In this document: positions 1 to 6,237 of the stretch, in pieces
Position numbering within the stretch: the stretch's first letter is position 1
Layout: every line of letters starts with the position of its first letter
DNA from: Rikenella microfusus
GTDB lineage: Bacteria > Bacteroidota > Bacteroidia > Bacteroidales > SZUA-534
Reading direction: 5' to 3'
Length of the DNA: 8,029 bases
NCBI GenBank assembly: GCA_020719105.1
Contig: DYQV01000109.1
Location: forward strand, 1-8,029
Program-made: the position numbers and the translations under genes
The notes under the pieces: generated by a model
Database searches by the model: none
The model's input: the letters and a program-made list of their open reading frames with translations, nothing else
What the model was told of the DNA's origin: nothing

Positions 1-132
1 GGGTATAAAGAACGGCAAACGAAGCAAATTAAATTTAAATTGAAGTTCGATTTTAAAGAGACGAAAGTAACCACACACCCCTTTAGGGGCTTGGGGCAGA
101 TTTTATTAGCATCATTTTTTTGTAAAATCTGA
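1..132 (+). other. Left edge; possible tail of an upstream gene
   Basis: No complete gene lies before the first promoter. Frame 1 is open from base 1 to a TGA at 130-132 (43 codons, Lys-rich, starting GYKERQTKQ). Frame 2 is open for 13 codons to a TGA at 41-43. Either could be the C-terminus of a gene that begins outside the window. The frame-1 reading crosses the GC-rich palindrome at 78-97, which resembles intergenic repeats elsewhere in the window, so the shorter frame-2 ending or no gene at all is at least as likely. No family is recognised. Confidence 0.2.
78..97. repeat. Short GC-rich palindrome, Bacteroidota intergenic repeat type
   Basis: CCCC-TTTA-GGGG (78-89) is followed by CTTGGGGC (90-97). 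The arrangement, a C-run, a short T-rich centre, a G-run and then a second G-run, is the same as the right arm of the inverted repeat at 1488-1511. It stands out against AT-rich surroundings. It could form a small hairpin in the transcript, but no U-run follows directly, so a terminator role is uncertain. Confidence 0.5.
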
Positions 133-167
133 TTTTTCACTTATAAAAAACGTGTTTTCACTGATAC

Positions 168-175
168 TATTTTTG
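168..175 (+). promoter_or_regulatory. Probable Bacteroidota -7 box for the lipoprotein gene
   Basis: TATTTTTG fits the Bacteroidota sigma-70 -7 consensus TAnnTTTG. No TTTG -33 box is visible at the expected distance of about 20 bases, so it is a half-match only. Transcription would start near 180-182, leaving a leader of about 67 bases before the ATG at 249. This makes the in-frame ATG at 180 unlikely as a start, because it would sit at the very 5' end of the message. Confidence 0.5.
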
Positions 176-248
176 TTCTATGAAATGGAACTATATATTT
201 GCCGTTGGATTAAAATTTAAGTATTTAATTAAAATCAAAAATCAAAAA

Positions 249-1334
249 ATGAAATCAAACAGAATTTTTCTTTTAGTCTCCGCCGTAGCTTTGCTAAGTT
301 GGAGTTGTACATCCGAAATTTCGGATAGTTCGTTGCAATCGAGTTTGGATAAGAGCTCACAAACTTTGAGTATTGCTCTTCAGAAAATAACCTCATCGGA
401 TGGTTATCAGGTTTTGGCTACGCCAGAAACAACTACTTCAAGTTTGTCAAAAGTATATTCGCCGATTATCGATTCAACTTACAATTCTATCCTGTTGGCT
501 GATATTGTAGGCGAATATGAATTCAACAAAGCAAATACCTACATCAGGTGGAAACTACCGGTAACCAATTTTTTTAGTAAAACGGCTGACAATGCATCGC
601 TTATGATAGTTCGTTTGCCTGAGGAAAAAATTAAAATGCCGAATTCGCTTTTTGTGTACAATCCGGCCGATACATTGCTTACCAACAATTATGTATTTTC
701 GCTGAATAAATACGATTACAAATTTAATCGCATGTTGGGCTGGACATACGACATGGCTTCGACTGTTAATGTGAAAACCGTAGATGCAGGTGCATTAAGC
801 ATTCAATCGTCGAACAGCAAGGAAGCTGGTTATAAATTTGCTTCGGAATTTGCATTTACAAATGGTTATACGCTAAAAAGTAATTATACAACTGGCGATA
901 CATCCGTTTCGGTTTACGCTATATATGAAGGTGCAAAAGTTATTTTTGAGGAAAGTTTTACTGCTATTAAAACATCGGCCGACAATCGCCATCGCGAACG
1001 TGAATACTCGATGACTATTGGCGATGTGAAAATTATTCGTCAGATGGGACTAAACAGTTTGGATAGCGCCAAAGTATATGTAGCTGGTGTTTTACAAACA
1101 ACTGCAAAAGTAGAAGTGGTGGATATTGCAACTACTGATGACACCGATGTGAGCGTAACAGCTCACAAACGCGAACTGAAAATTACCTTCGACGATGGTA
1201 CAAGCAAAACTATCAGTGAACTTTTGGGCACATCAATAGAAACTATTCGCAACTTATTTATATCTTTGCGTCAGTCGTATTTTGCAACAAGAATAGTTGA
1301 TCGCATAGCTTGGGATATTTATTTAAGCAAGTAA
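249..1334 (+). CDS. Outer-envelope lipoprotein of unknown function
   Basis: This 361-residue protein starts MKSNRIFLLVSAVALLSWSC, a clear SPII signal: Lys/Arg n-region, hydrophobic core, lipobox LSWSC with the lipidated Cys at residue 20. An upstream in-frame ATG at 180 would add 23 residues before this signal and lies at the predicted transcription start, so 249 is preferred. The residues after the Cys are Ser/Thr-rich, like a flexible linker. The rest is a soluble, beta-rich-looking domain with motifs such as GEYEF, RWKLP and VRLPEEK and no membrane segment. I do not recognise a named family; it resembles the many Bacteroidota surface lipoproteins called hypothetical. It is probably transcribed alone, with the repeat-filled gap at 1339-1575 separating it from the kinase gene. 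The lipoprotein call is firm; the function is unknown. Confidence 0.85.
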   Translation: MKSNRIFLLVSAVALLSWSCTSEISDSSLQSSLDKSSQTLSIALQKITSSDGYQVLATPETTTSSLSKVYSPIIDSTYNSILLADIVGEYEFNKANTYIRWKLPVTNFFSKTADNASLMIVRLPEEKIKMPNSLFVYNPADTLLTNNYVFSLNKYDYKFNRMLGWTYDMASTVNVKTVDAGALSIQSSNSKEAGYKFASEFAFTNGYTLKSNYTTGDTSVSVYAIYEGAKVIFEESFTAIKTSADNRHREREYSMTIGDVKIIRQMGLNSLDSAKVYVAGVLQTTAKVEVVDIATTDDTDVSVTAHKRELKITFDDGTSKTISELLGTSIETIRNLFISLRQSYFATRIVDRIAWDIYLSK

Positions 1335-1338
1335 TAAG

Positions 1339-1575
1339 ATTTCAACCTCACCCCTAACCCTGTAGAGCTGTGGAAAGTATTAAAAAAAGAAGTTATATAA
1401 TTTAGTGGCTTCGACCTCCAACCCCCAAAGGGGGCTAAGACATATTCTCTACAAAAGATAGGAGAATTTAATGAAACTACGTCTTGAAGCCCCCTTTGGG
1501 GGTTGGGGGTCAAAACCCGAAATTAGCTTGATGCCTATGCTCTTCAAGGATAGGGATTTAGGGTGAGGTAGAAAT
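1339..1575. repeat. Outer arms of a nested inverted repeat filling the intergenic gap
   Basis: The 15-base left arm at 1339-1353 (ATTTCAACCTCACCC) pairs with 1561-1575 (GGGTGAGGTAGAAAT) with one mismatch. The left arm continues as CTAACCC to 1360. Its 16-base stretch at 1345-1360 recurs exactly at 7826-7841, so this belongs to a dispersed family. The arms enclose a second inverted repeat (1413-1511), so the gap from five bases after the lipoprotein stop to about 50 bases before the kinase ATG is mostly one symmetrical structure. I see no reading frame of protein character in it and no transposase. It is probably a non-autonomous, REP-like or MITE-like repeat; a double-ended terminator role is possible. 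Confidence 0.6.
1413..1511. repeat. Inner GC-rich inverted repeat
   Basis: The left arm at 1413-1436 and the right arm at 1488-1511 are 24 bases each and match as reverse complements at 23 positions. Both contain the core CCCCCAAAGGGGG or its complement. The pairing extends inward: AAGAC at 1437-1441 faces GTCTT at 1481-1485, with two extra bases on the right. Further in, ATTCTC (1444-1449) faces GAGAAT (1462-1467). Each arm is also a small palindrome by itself. The same type of C-run/G-run unit occurs at 78-97. It could fold as one long cruciform or as two separate hairpins. Confidence 0.75.
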
Positions 1576-1627
1576 TAATTTAACGGAGAAGTATAATACA
1601 CTTCCCCTTTTCAAATAAAAAAAATAA

Positions 1628-2782
1628 ATGCAGGAAATTAAAGACAAAAAACTGAGTATCAATACAATTGAAATCCTTACTTTTACAATAGTTTGGTTGG
1701 TTATTTTTTCCATTCCGTATTTAGTTCAACAATCAACAAATACCATTTTTTGGGAAAAAATATTCTCTGAATGGGTGCGAATGGCGGCTTTGTTGATTTT
1801 GTTTTTAATAAATATTGTTTTACTTGTACCTCGCTTATTGTTTGCCAAAAAATACCTGAAATATACTTTCGCAGCTCTTTTTTTAATCCTTGCCATCAAT
1901 ACTGGAAGTGTTTCTTTGCAACACTTTGTAATTACACCCGAACCTGTTTCGATGCCCAAAATGGAACTCGGACCCGGAATGCCACCTATGGAGTTGGGCA
2001 GTAAAATGCCTGCACCTATGGGATTCAGATCTCCAATTCAACAAGAGAGACCTTCGTTAACCATGAAATTTGTCAATGGTTTTTTGTTGGCAATATTAGT
2101 TATGGGTGCCAGTATTGCTTTTAAAATGATTTCGAAATGGTTAAGCGAAGAAAACCTGCGCAAAGATGCCGAAAAAGAGCAACTCAAATCGGAATTGGCA
2201 TTTCTGCGACATCAAGTTAGTCCACATTTTTTTATGAATACGCTCAATAATATTCATGCGCTTATCGACATAAATGCCGAAACGGCCAAAGATGCCGTAA
2301 TCCGCTTGTCAACATTGATGCGGTATTTGCTTTACGAAACTTCGGAGGGACATATTGCACTTAAAAAAGAAATTGATTTTATCGAAAGTTATATTTCGCT
2401 TATGCGCTTGCGTTACTCCAATAAAGTGGCCGTAACGATGGAAATACCCGAAAATATTCCCGATATTGAAATTCCGCCTGTGCTTTTTGTGTCCTTGCTC
2501 GAAAATGCGTTTAAACACGGTGTAAGTTATCAATCGCAGTCCTATATTGCCTTTTCGATGGCCATTGTGGAGCAAAAAATTGTGTGTGTGCTCCGCAATA
2601 GTAAGCATAAAAACCCGACACATAGCGATAAAAAATATTCCGGTATCGGGCTTACCAATATTAAAAAAAGTTTGGATTTACTTTTTCAAAAAGAGTATAG
2701 CTTGAATATTAACGAAACTGAAACTGATTTTGAAGTTCAACTAACAATTCCATTGTATGAAAATAAAATGTTTAGCCATTGA
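1628..2782 (+). CDS. LytS/YehU-family sensor histidine kinase
   Basis: This 384-residue membrane sensor autophosphorylates and passes phosphate to the LytTR regulator encoded next. Hydrophobic segments lie at about residues 14-34, 51-71, 77-97 and 148-168. A loop at about 100-147, probably periplasmic, is rich in Met and Pro (Met at 109, 112, 118, 121, 127, 131 and 146). A short coiled linker (about 172-192) leads to the His_kinase domain, with the phosphoacceptor motif HQVSPHFFMN (expected His200). The HATPase domain has its N box at LLENAFKHG (Asn293) and its G box at SGIGLTNIKK (338-347). The length is usual for Bacteroidota LytS-like kinases. The ATG follows an A-rich leader without a Shine-Dalgarno sequence. 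No convincing TAnnTTTG box was found upstream. The last 26 bases overlap the regulator gene, implying co-translation. The signal is unknown; the Met-rich loop hints at a metal or redox ligand. Confidence 0.93.
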   Translation: MQEIKDKKLSINTIEILTFTIVWLVIFSIPYLVQQSTNTIFWEKIFSEWVRMAALLILFLINIVLLVPRLLFAKKYLKYTFAALFLILAINTGSVSLQHFVITPEPVSMPKMELGPGMPPMELGSKMPAPMGFRSPIQQERPSLTMKFVNGFLLAILVMGASIAFKMISKWLSEENLRKDAEKEQLKSELAFLRHQVSPHFFMNTLNNIHALIDINAETAKDAVIRLSTLMRYLLYETSEGHIALKKEIDFIESYISLMRLRYSNKVAVTMEIPENIPDIEIPPVLFVSLLENAFKHGVSYQSQSYIAFSMAIVEQKIVCVLRNSKHKNPTHSDKKYSGIGLTNIKKSLDLLFQKEYSLNINETETDFEVQLTIPLYENKMFSH

Positions 2783-3476
2783 TGATGAGCCGCTTGCATT
2801 GCAGCAAATAAGTGCATATATCGACCGAACGCCGTTTTTGGAAAAAATGGCCTTGTGTCAGAGTGCTTTCGAAGCAATTGATTTTATCGACCAGCAACCG
2901 GTTGATTTGATGTTTGTGGACATAAATATGCCCGACCTAAACGGGCTCGATTTTGTAAAATCGCTTCAGAGTAAGCCGTTTATAATTTTTACAACAGCTT
3001 ATAGCGAATATGCGTTAGAAGGATTTAAAGTTGATGCTGTAGATTATATTCTGAAACCCATCTCTTACGACGAATTTTTGCGGGCGGTAAACAAAGTGCG
3101 AGACCGAATGATGGCTACAGCTGCTGCAACTCCCGAAACAGTTACGATGAATAAGGAAAGTTTGTTTGTAAAATCGGAATATAAATTAATACGAATTAAA
3201 CTGGCTGATATTAAGTATATTGAAAGTGCCAACGAATATATACAAATTCATTTAGAAACTGAAAAAACAATTATGACGCTTGTTCGCCTCAAAACCATCG
3301 AAGGAGAACTCCCCAAGGAGAAATTTATGCGTGTGCACCGTTCTTTTATTGTCAATTTAGAAAAAGTAAAAGTAATTGACCGTAACCGGATAGTGTTCGA
3401 TAAGGTGTATATTCCGGTAGGCGAACAATATAAAGACGAATTTCAAAAATTTGTAGACAAAACCTTTTTGGTCTAA
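2757..3476 (+). CDS. LytTR-family response regulator
   Basis: This 239-residue cytoplasmic DNA-binding regulator is the partner of the overlapping kinase gene. The receiver domain spans about 1-118: acidic pair Asp9-Asp10 in AIDDEP, phosphoacceptor Asp55 in FVDINMPDLNG, the conserved Thr79/Thr80 region in FTTAYSEYAL, and Lys100 in ILKPIS. After a short Ala/Thr linker the LytTR DNA-binding domain covers about 134-236, with the typical motifs IKYIESANEYIQIHLE and FMRVHRSFIVNL. The length is normal for this AlgR/LytR class. LytTR regulators usually bind paired direct repeats near target promoters; no such paired site was identified here. The next open sequence downstream, only 14 bases away, is a pseudogene, so the pair may once have headed a longer operon. 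Confidence 0.95.
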   Translation: MKIKCLAIDDEPLALQQISAYIDRTPFLEKMALCQSAFEAIDFIDQQPVDLMFVDINMPDLNGLDFVKSLQSKPFIIFTTAYSEYALEGFKVDAVDYILKPISYDEFLRAVNKVRDRMMATAAATPETVTMNKESLFVKSEYKLIRIKLADIKYIESANEYIQIHLETEKTIMTLVRLKTIEGELPKEKFMRVHRSFIVNLEKVKVIDRNRIVFDKVYIPVGEQYKDEFQKFVDKTFLV

Positions 3477-3490
3477 TAAAAATATTTATC

Positions 3491-3965
3491 ATGAAAAAAA
3501 AGCACTTTTACTATCCTGTTTTTTACTTTTAAATATTTGCTCTTGTGGCACAAACTACAAAAGTCATAAATGTATCATCGCAGGGAAATTTAAAAACTTA
3601 CCAGCGTTATTCGTCGGATAATGGTGTGTTGCTAAATCGAAATCAAGATACTTTACTGCTATGTTTACTGGCAAAAGCGGGAAGTTTCGTTGAGCCAGCA
3701 ACCGTGAAGCATATTAATTATTCAGCATTCGATGGCTGTGCGGGAATTTCATCCATAACTTTACCAAATTCACGAATATTCGTTGAATGGAAAAATATTA
3801 ACTGTAAATTCACTCAATCCGAACGATAATTTGTTGATTTATTCGGCAATGGGTATTGTAGTGTACAACGCAAAACCAGTATCCACCAACATTCAAATTA
3901 CCTTGCCAGCTAAGGGTTTTTATATTGTTCGATTGGGAAATAAAATCCTAAAAATCAACTTTTAA
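3491..3965 (+). pseudogene. Frameshifted remnant of a BspA-like leucine-rich protein with a T9SS-like tail
   Basis: The ATG at 3491 opens a frame that stops after 13 codons. Frame +1 over the same bases reads like a signal peptide (ALLLSCFLLLN). The original frame, after its stop, then continues with IFALVAQTTKVINVSSQGNL, the usual start of the mature part of secreted Bacteroidota LRR proteins. This reading runs to 3829 and includes SAFDGCAGISSITLPNS, a single LRR_5/BspA-type repeat. The sense then moves to another frame at about 3765-3785, giving LNGKILTVNSLNPND and ending with LPAKGFYIVRLGNKILKINF at 3965, which resembles a type IX secretion C-terminal sorting domain. At least three frame changes, one in an A8 run (3494-3501), and one repeat where such proteins carry many point to frameshifts plus internal deletion. 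A short piece could still be translated from GTG 3545, but probably without function. Confidence 0.7.
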
Positions 3966-4028
3966 GTTTGTGTCCATATTAGAATACTATCACTTTCGCA
4001 GATAGAAATTGCCTATTCACTGAAATTG

Positions 4029-4060
4029 TTTGGAATGCCTTTGTTAATGCAGTAATTTTG
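4029..4060 (+). promoter_or_regulatory. Near-consensus Bacteroidota promoter for the DUF2202 gene
   Basis: TTTG at 4029-4032 (-33) and TAATTTTG at 4053-4060 (-7, consensus TAnnTTTG) are separated by 20 bases, matching the Bacteroidota housekeeping promoter pattern. Transcription should start near 4066-4068, giving an A-rich leader of about 37 bases before the ATG at 4104. This is the best promoter in the window and separates the DUF2202 gene from the decayed gene upstream. Confidence 0.8.
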
Positions 4061-4103
4061 AAGTATAAATTAAAAAAAACAAACAATTTAAAAACAAATT
4101 ATC

Positions 4104-4745
4104 ATGAAAACAACAAATTTATTTTTAGCTGCAATGCTAAGTTTTGCTTTAATGTCGTGTAACGATTCAATCGCCGCAACCGACTTGGAAATGAGTTCAG
4201 AATTAAGTGCTGACCAACAATTACAAACTATGGAGTTTACCTCCGACTCTACTTCACTTTCGCAAGTCGAACGCGATGGATTAATTTTGATGCGTGAGGA
4301 AGAAAAATTAGCAGGTGATGTGTATGCTTATTTTTATGAAAAATATGCATTACGTCCATTTACCAACATTAACAAAAGCGAAGTTCAACATTCGAATGCC
4401 GTGTTACGATTACTTACTTACTTTGGTATTCCCGATCCTGCACTTACCGAAACTGGTAAATTTTCGAATCCTGATATTCAGGCATTGTATAATAAGCTGA
4501 CAGCTGATGGTAACACTGCCGAAAATGCTTTGGCTGTAGGTGCTTTTATCGAAGAGTATGACATTGCTGATTTACGAAAACTGATAGCCGAAACTCAAAA
4601 TGCAGACATCAAAATGGTGTACACTAATTTATTAAATGGTTCGTACAATCACATTAAAGCATTTACAAGGGTATTAGCTGGTAGAGGTGTAACCTATACT
4701 CCACAAATTTTGACAGTAGAAGAGTTAAACGATATTTTGAACTAA
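4104..4745 (+). CDS. DUF2202 ferritin-like lipoprotein
   Basis: This 213-residue protein begins MKTTNLFLAAMLSFALMSC; the lipobox ALMSC places the lipidated Cys at residue 19, so it is anchored in the envelope. A linker of about 35 residues rich in Ser, Gln and acidic residues follows. The DUF2202 (PF09968) domain covers about 52-213 and is predicted as a helical ferritin-like bundle. Candidate metal-ligand positions, in the order expected for a carboxylate/His bundle, are the REEEKLAGDVY segment (Glu65-67), EVQHSNAV (Glu93, His96), FIEEYDIADL (Glu150-151) and YNHIKAF (His183). The family assignment is confident. Its activity is not established; metal binding or peroxide and metal-stress protection is inferred from the fold. 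It has its own strong promoter and is followed by a separate promoter for the next cassette, so it is probably monocistronic. Confidence 0.9.
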   Translation: MKTTNLFLAAMLSFALMSCNDSIAATDLEMSSELSADQQLQTMEFTSDSTSLSQVERDGLILMREEEKLAGDVYAYFYEKYALRPFTNINKSEVQHSNAVLRLLTYFGIPDPALTETGKFSNPDIQALYNKLTADGNTAENALAVGAFIEEYDIADLRKLIAETQNADIKMVYTNLLNGSYNHIKAFTRVLAGRGVTYTPQILTVEELNDILN

Positions 4746-4812
4746 TAATTCGTTTTTACAGATAAATATGGCTTTTTGGCTGAAATTATTTTAACCTAAA
4801 CTTTAATTGAAG

Positions 4813-4820
4813 TAGTTTTG
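4813..4820 (+). promoter_or_regulatory. Probable -7 box of the PqqD/ATP-grasp/PLP cassette
   Basis: TAGTTTTG matches TAnnTTTG. At 20 bases upstream only TTTT (4789-4792) is present instead of TTTG, so the -33 element is degenerate. The 12-base context AGTAGTTTTGAA (4811-4822) differs at one base from that of the DUF2202 promoter (AGTAATTTTGAA, 4051-4062). The start would be near 4827, leaving a leader of about 20 bases before the ATG at 4847. Confidence 0.6.
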
Positions 4821-4846
4821 AATCATAATTTAAAAAATAAATAATC

Positions 4847-5086
4847 ATGAGAGTTCGTAAAAATATCGCGACAAGCGACGAAGGGTTTCTTTTTAACCCA
4901 ACAACTGGCGATTCGTTTTCGACCAATGCTATTGGTGCTGAAATAATTTTATTAATGAAAAAAGATATTCCAACTTCGGAAGTGATAGATACGGTTTGCG
5001 AAAAATACGATGTGGATAGAGCCCTTTTCGAACGCGATTTGGAAGAATTTACATTGCAATTAAAAGGACATAGTATTCTTGAATAA
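4847..5086 (+). CDS. PqqD-family small protein (RiPP recognition element type)
   Basis: This 79-residue protein matches the PqqD fold (PF05402) over its whole length. The beta-hairpin GFLFNPTTGDSFSTNAIGAE (13-32) is the family signature, followed by a helix (IILLMKKD), an IPTSEVIDTVCEKYDVD segment (41-57) and a final helix ending LKGHSIL. In known systems PqqD proteins and related RREs bind a leader peptide and hand it to a modifying enzyme. Here the gene heads a cassette with an ATP-grasp and a PLP enzyme. No radical SAM gene and no short precursor gene were found between 4746 and 6237. It may therefore bind an unlinked peptide or act as a carrier or adaptor. The ATG at 4847 is preceded by an A/T-rich leader ending ATAATC, and no other start fits the domain. 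The family is fairly sure; the partner is unknown. Confidence 0.85.
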   Translation: MRVRKNIATSDEGFLFNPTTGDSFSTNAIGAEIILLMKKDIPTSEVIDTVCEKYDVDRALFERDLEEFTLQLKGHSILE

Positions 5087-5116
5087 TGTGCCAATATGCT
5101 AATGTGCTAATTTGCC
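5085..5116. repeat. Four imperfect tandem copies of an 8-base unit
   Basis: AATGTGCC, AATATGCT, AATGTGCT and AATTTGCC lie end to end (consensus AATNTGCY), then AATG begins a partial fifth copy. The array starts within the stop codon of the PqqD-like gene and fills the first half of the 65-base gap before the ATP-grasp start. The 8-base period does not keep a reading frame, so it is not coding. Confidence 0.75.
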
Positions 5117-5151
5117 AATGAAAAAAATTAAGAAAATATCAAATTAAGAAA

Positions 5152-6204
5152 ATGAAAGAGAATAAGCGAAAAATAGTAATAGCAGTAACTGCACTCAATG
5201 CCATTGATAGTCCGGGTCCGGGTGTGGCAGTTATTAGGTCCATTCGCGAGTGTAATGATTTTGATGTGCGGATTATTGGATTATCGTACGAATCGTTGGA
5301 ACCAGGGCTTTATATGCACGATTTGGTGGATAAAACCTACCAAATTCCTTATCCTACCGCAGGCACCGATGCATTGCTTAGTCGCTTGCAATACATTCAC
5401 GAAAAGGAAAATTTAGAGCTGATAATTCCAAATTTCGATGCCGAACTTTTTAATTTTATTAAACTGCGCGACACCTTGAAAAAAATGGGTATAGCTACTT
5501 TTATGCCCGATTTGGAACAATTCGAAGCACGAGATAAAATAAAATTGTTAGACTTTGGTAAAAAACATGGTTTTGATGTGCCCGAAGATAAAATTATTCA
5601 CGAGTTTCGCGAATTGGCAAAAATTGAAGAAGATTTTGAATTTCCATTAGTGGTTAAAGGAAAATTTTACGATGCCATTATAGCAAATACCATGGAACAA
5701 GCCGAAAAGGCTTATTATAAAATTTTGTCGAAATGGGGCTTACCAATTATTGTACAGGAGTTTATAAAAGGAACTGAAATAAATATCGCAGCTTTGGGCG
5801 ATGGCGAGGGAAATGCAATCAGCGTGATACCAATGCGCAAATTGTACATTACCGACAAAGGTAAAGCATGGGCAGGTATTACCTTAGACGACGAAACTTA
5901 CATCGAATTGGCGCGTAAATTTATTCAGGTTACGAAATGGCGTGGCGGTTGCGAGCTCGAAGTGATGCTAAGCAACGATGGAAAACCCTATATCATGGAA
6001 GTGAATCCGCGTTTTCCTGCTTGGATTTACTTAACGGCAGCGTCCGGACAAAATCAACCTGCCAATTTGGTAAAGATGGCTTTAGGACAAAAAGTGGAGC
6101 CTTTTAAGGACTACGAGGTAGGGAAAATCTTTGTTCGCTATGCTTGGGATTTAATTACCGATATCCGTGAGTTTCAGAAGATATCGGGAAATGGGGAACT
6201 ATAA
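5152..6204 (+). CDS. ATP-grasp ligase, CarB/PylC-like
   Basis: This 350-residue protein has the three-part ATP-grasp build. An N-terminal Rossmann-like pre-ATP-grasp part (about 7-115) starts KIVIAVTALNAI with a Gly/Pro-rich loop SPGPGVAVIRS. The ATP-grasp part has DKIKLLDFGKKHGFDVP (128-144), a nucleotide-binding Lys in FPLVVKGKF (Lys169), QEFIKGTEI (202-210, adenine-side Glu203), GGCELEVML (265-273, Glu268/Glu270) and YIMEVNPRFPAW (280-291), where Glu283 and Asn285 are expected to bind Mg and Arg287 phosphate. Such enzymes make an acyl-phosphate and join it to an amine or thiol. The layout resembles carbamoyl-phosphate synthase large-chain and PylC-type ligases rather than D-Ala-D-Ala ligase. 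The substrate is not readable. It lies 65 bases after the PqqD-like gene and 33 bases before the PLP enzyme, consistent with one operon. An earlier ATG at 5118 opens only nine codons and is not in frame. Confidence 0.9.
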   Translation: MKENKRKIVIAVTALNAIDSPGPGVAVIRSIRECNDFDVRIIGLSYESLEPGLYMHDLVDKTYQIPYPTAGTDALLSRLQYIHEKENLELIIPNFDAELFNFIKLRDTLKKMGIATFMPDLEQFEARDKIKLLDFGKKHGFDVPEDKIIHEFRELAKIEEDFEFPLVVKGKFYDAIIANTMEQAEKAYYKILSKWGLPIIVQEFIKGTEINIAALGDGEGNAISVIPMRKLYITDKGKAWAGITLDDETYIELARKFIQVTKWRGGCELEVMLSNDGKPYIMEVNPRFPAWIYLTAASGQNQPANLVKMALGQKVEPFKDYEVGKIFVRYAWDLITDIREFQKISGNGEL

Positions 6205-6237
6205 TAAAGTTAGAAATTAGAAAATAAGTAATGCTTT

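Noticed and set aside
180..248. Upstream ATG at 180 as the start of the first lipoprotein
   Set aside because: It would place 23 residues before a textbook SPII signal, and it coincides with the transcription start predicted from the box at 168-175.
1319..1513. Minus-strand 64-codon frame
   Set aside because: It is created by the inverted repeats in this gap and has no protein-like character.
3493..3620. Lipoprotein reading LLLSCFLLLNICSCGT in the +1 frame
   Set aside because: It has no start codon in frame and soon ends, while the AQTTKVINVSS continuation in the other frame matches known secreted LRR proteins better.
3545..3829. A real 94-residue gene starting at GTG 3545
   Set aside because: The start falls inside what reads as the end of a signal peptide, the sense moves to another frame near 3765-3785, and the family is normally far longer; treated as part of the pseudogene.
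4786..5094. Minus-strand 102-codon frame over the PqqD-like gene
   Set aside because: The + strand protein fits PqqD along its full length and has a promoter-like box upstream; the reverse frame has no recognisable features.
5087..5151. Precursor peptide gene between the PqqD-like and ATP-grasp genes
   Set aside because: Only tiny frames are present (MLMC, and nine codons from 5118); the sequence is a tandem repeat followed by A-rich leader.
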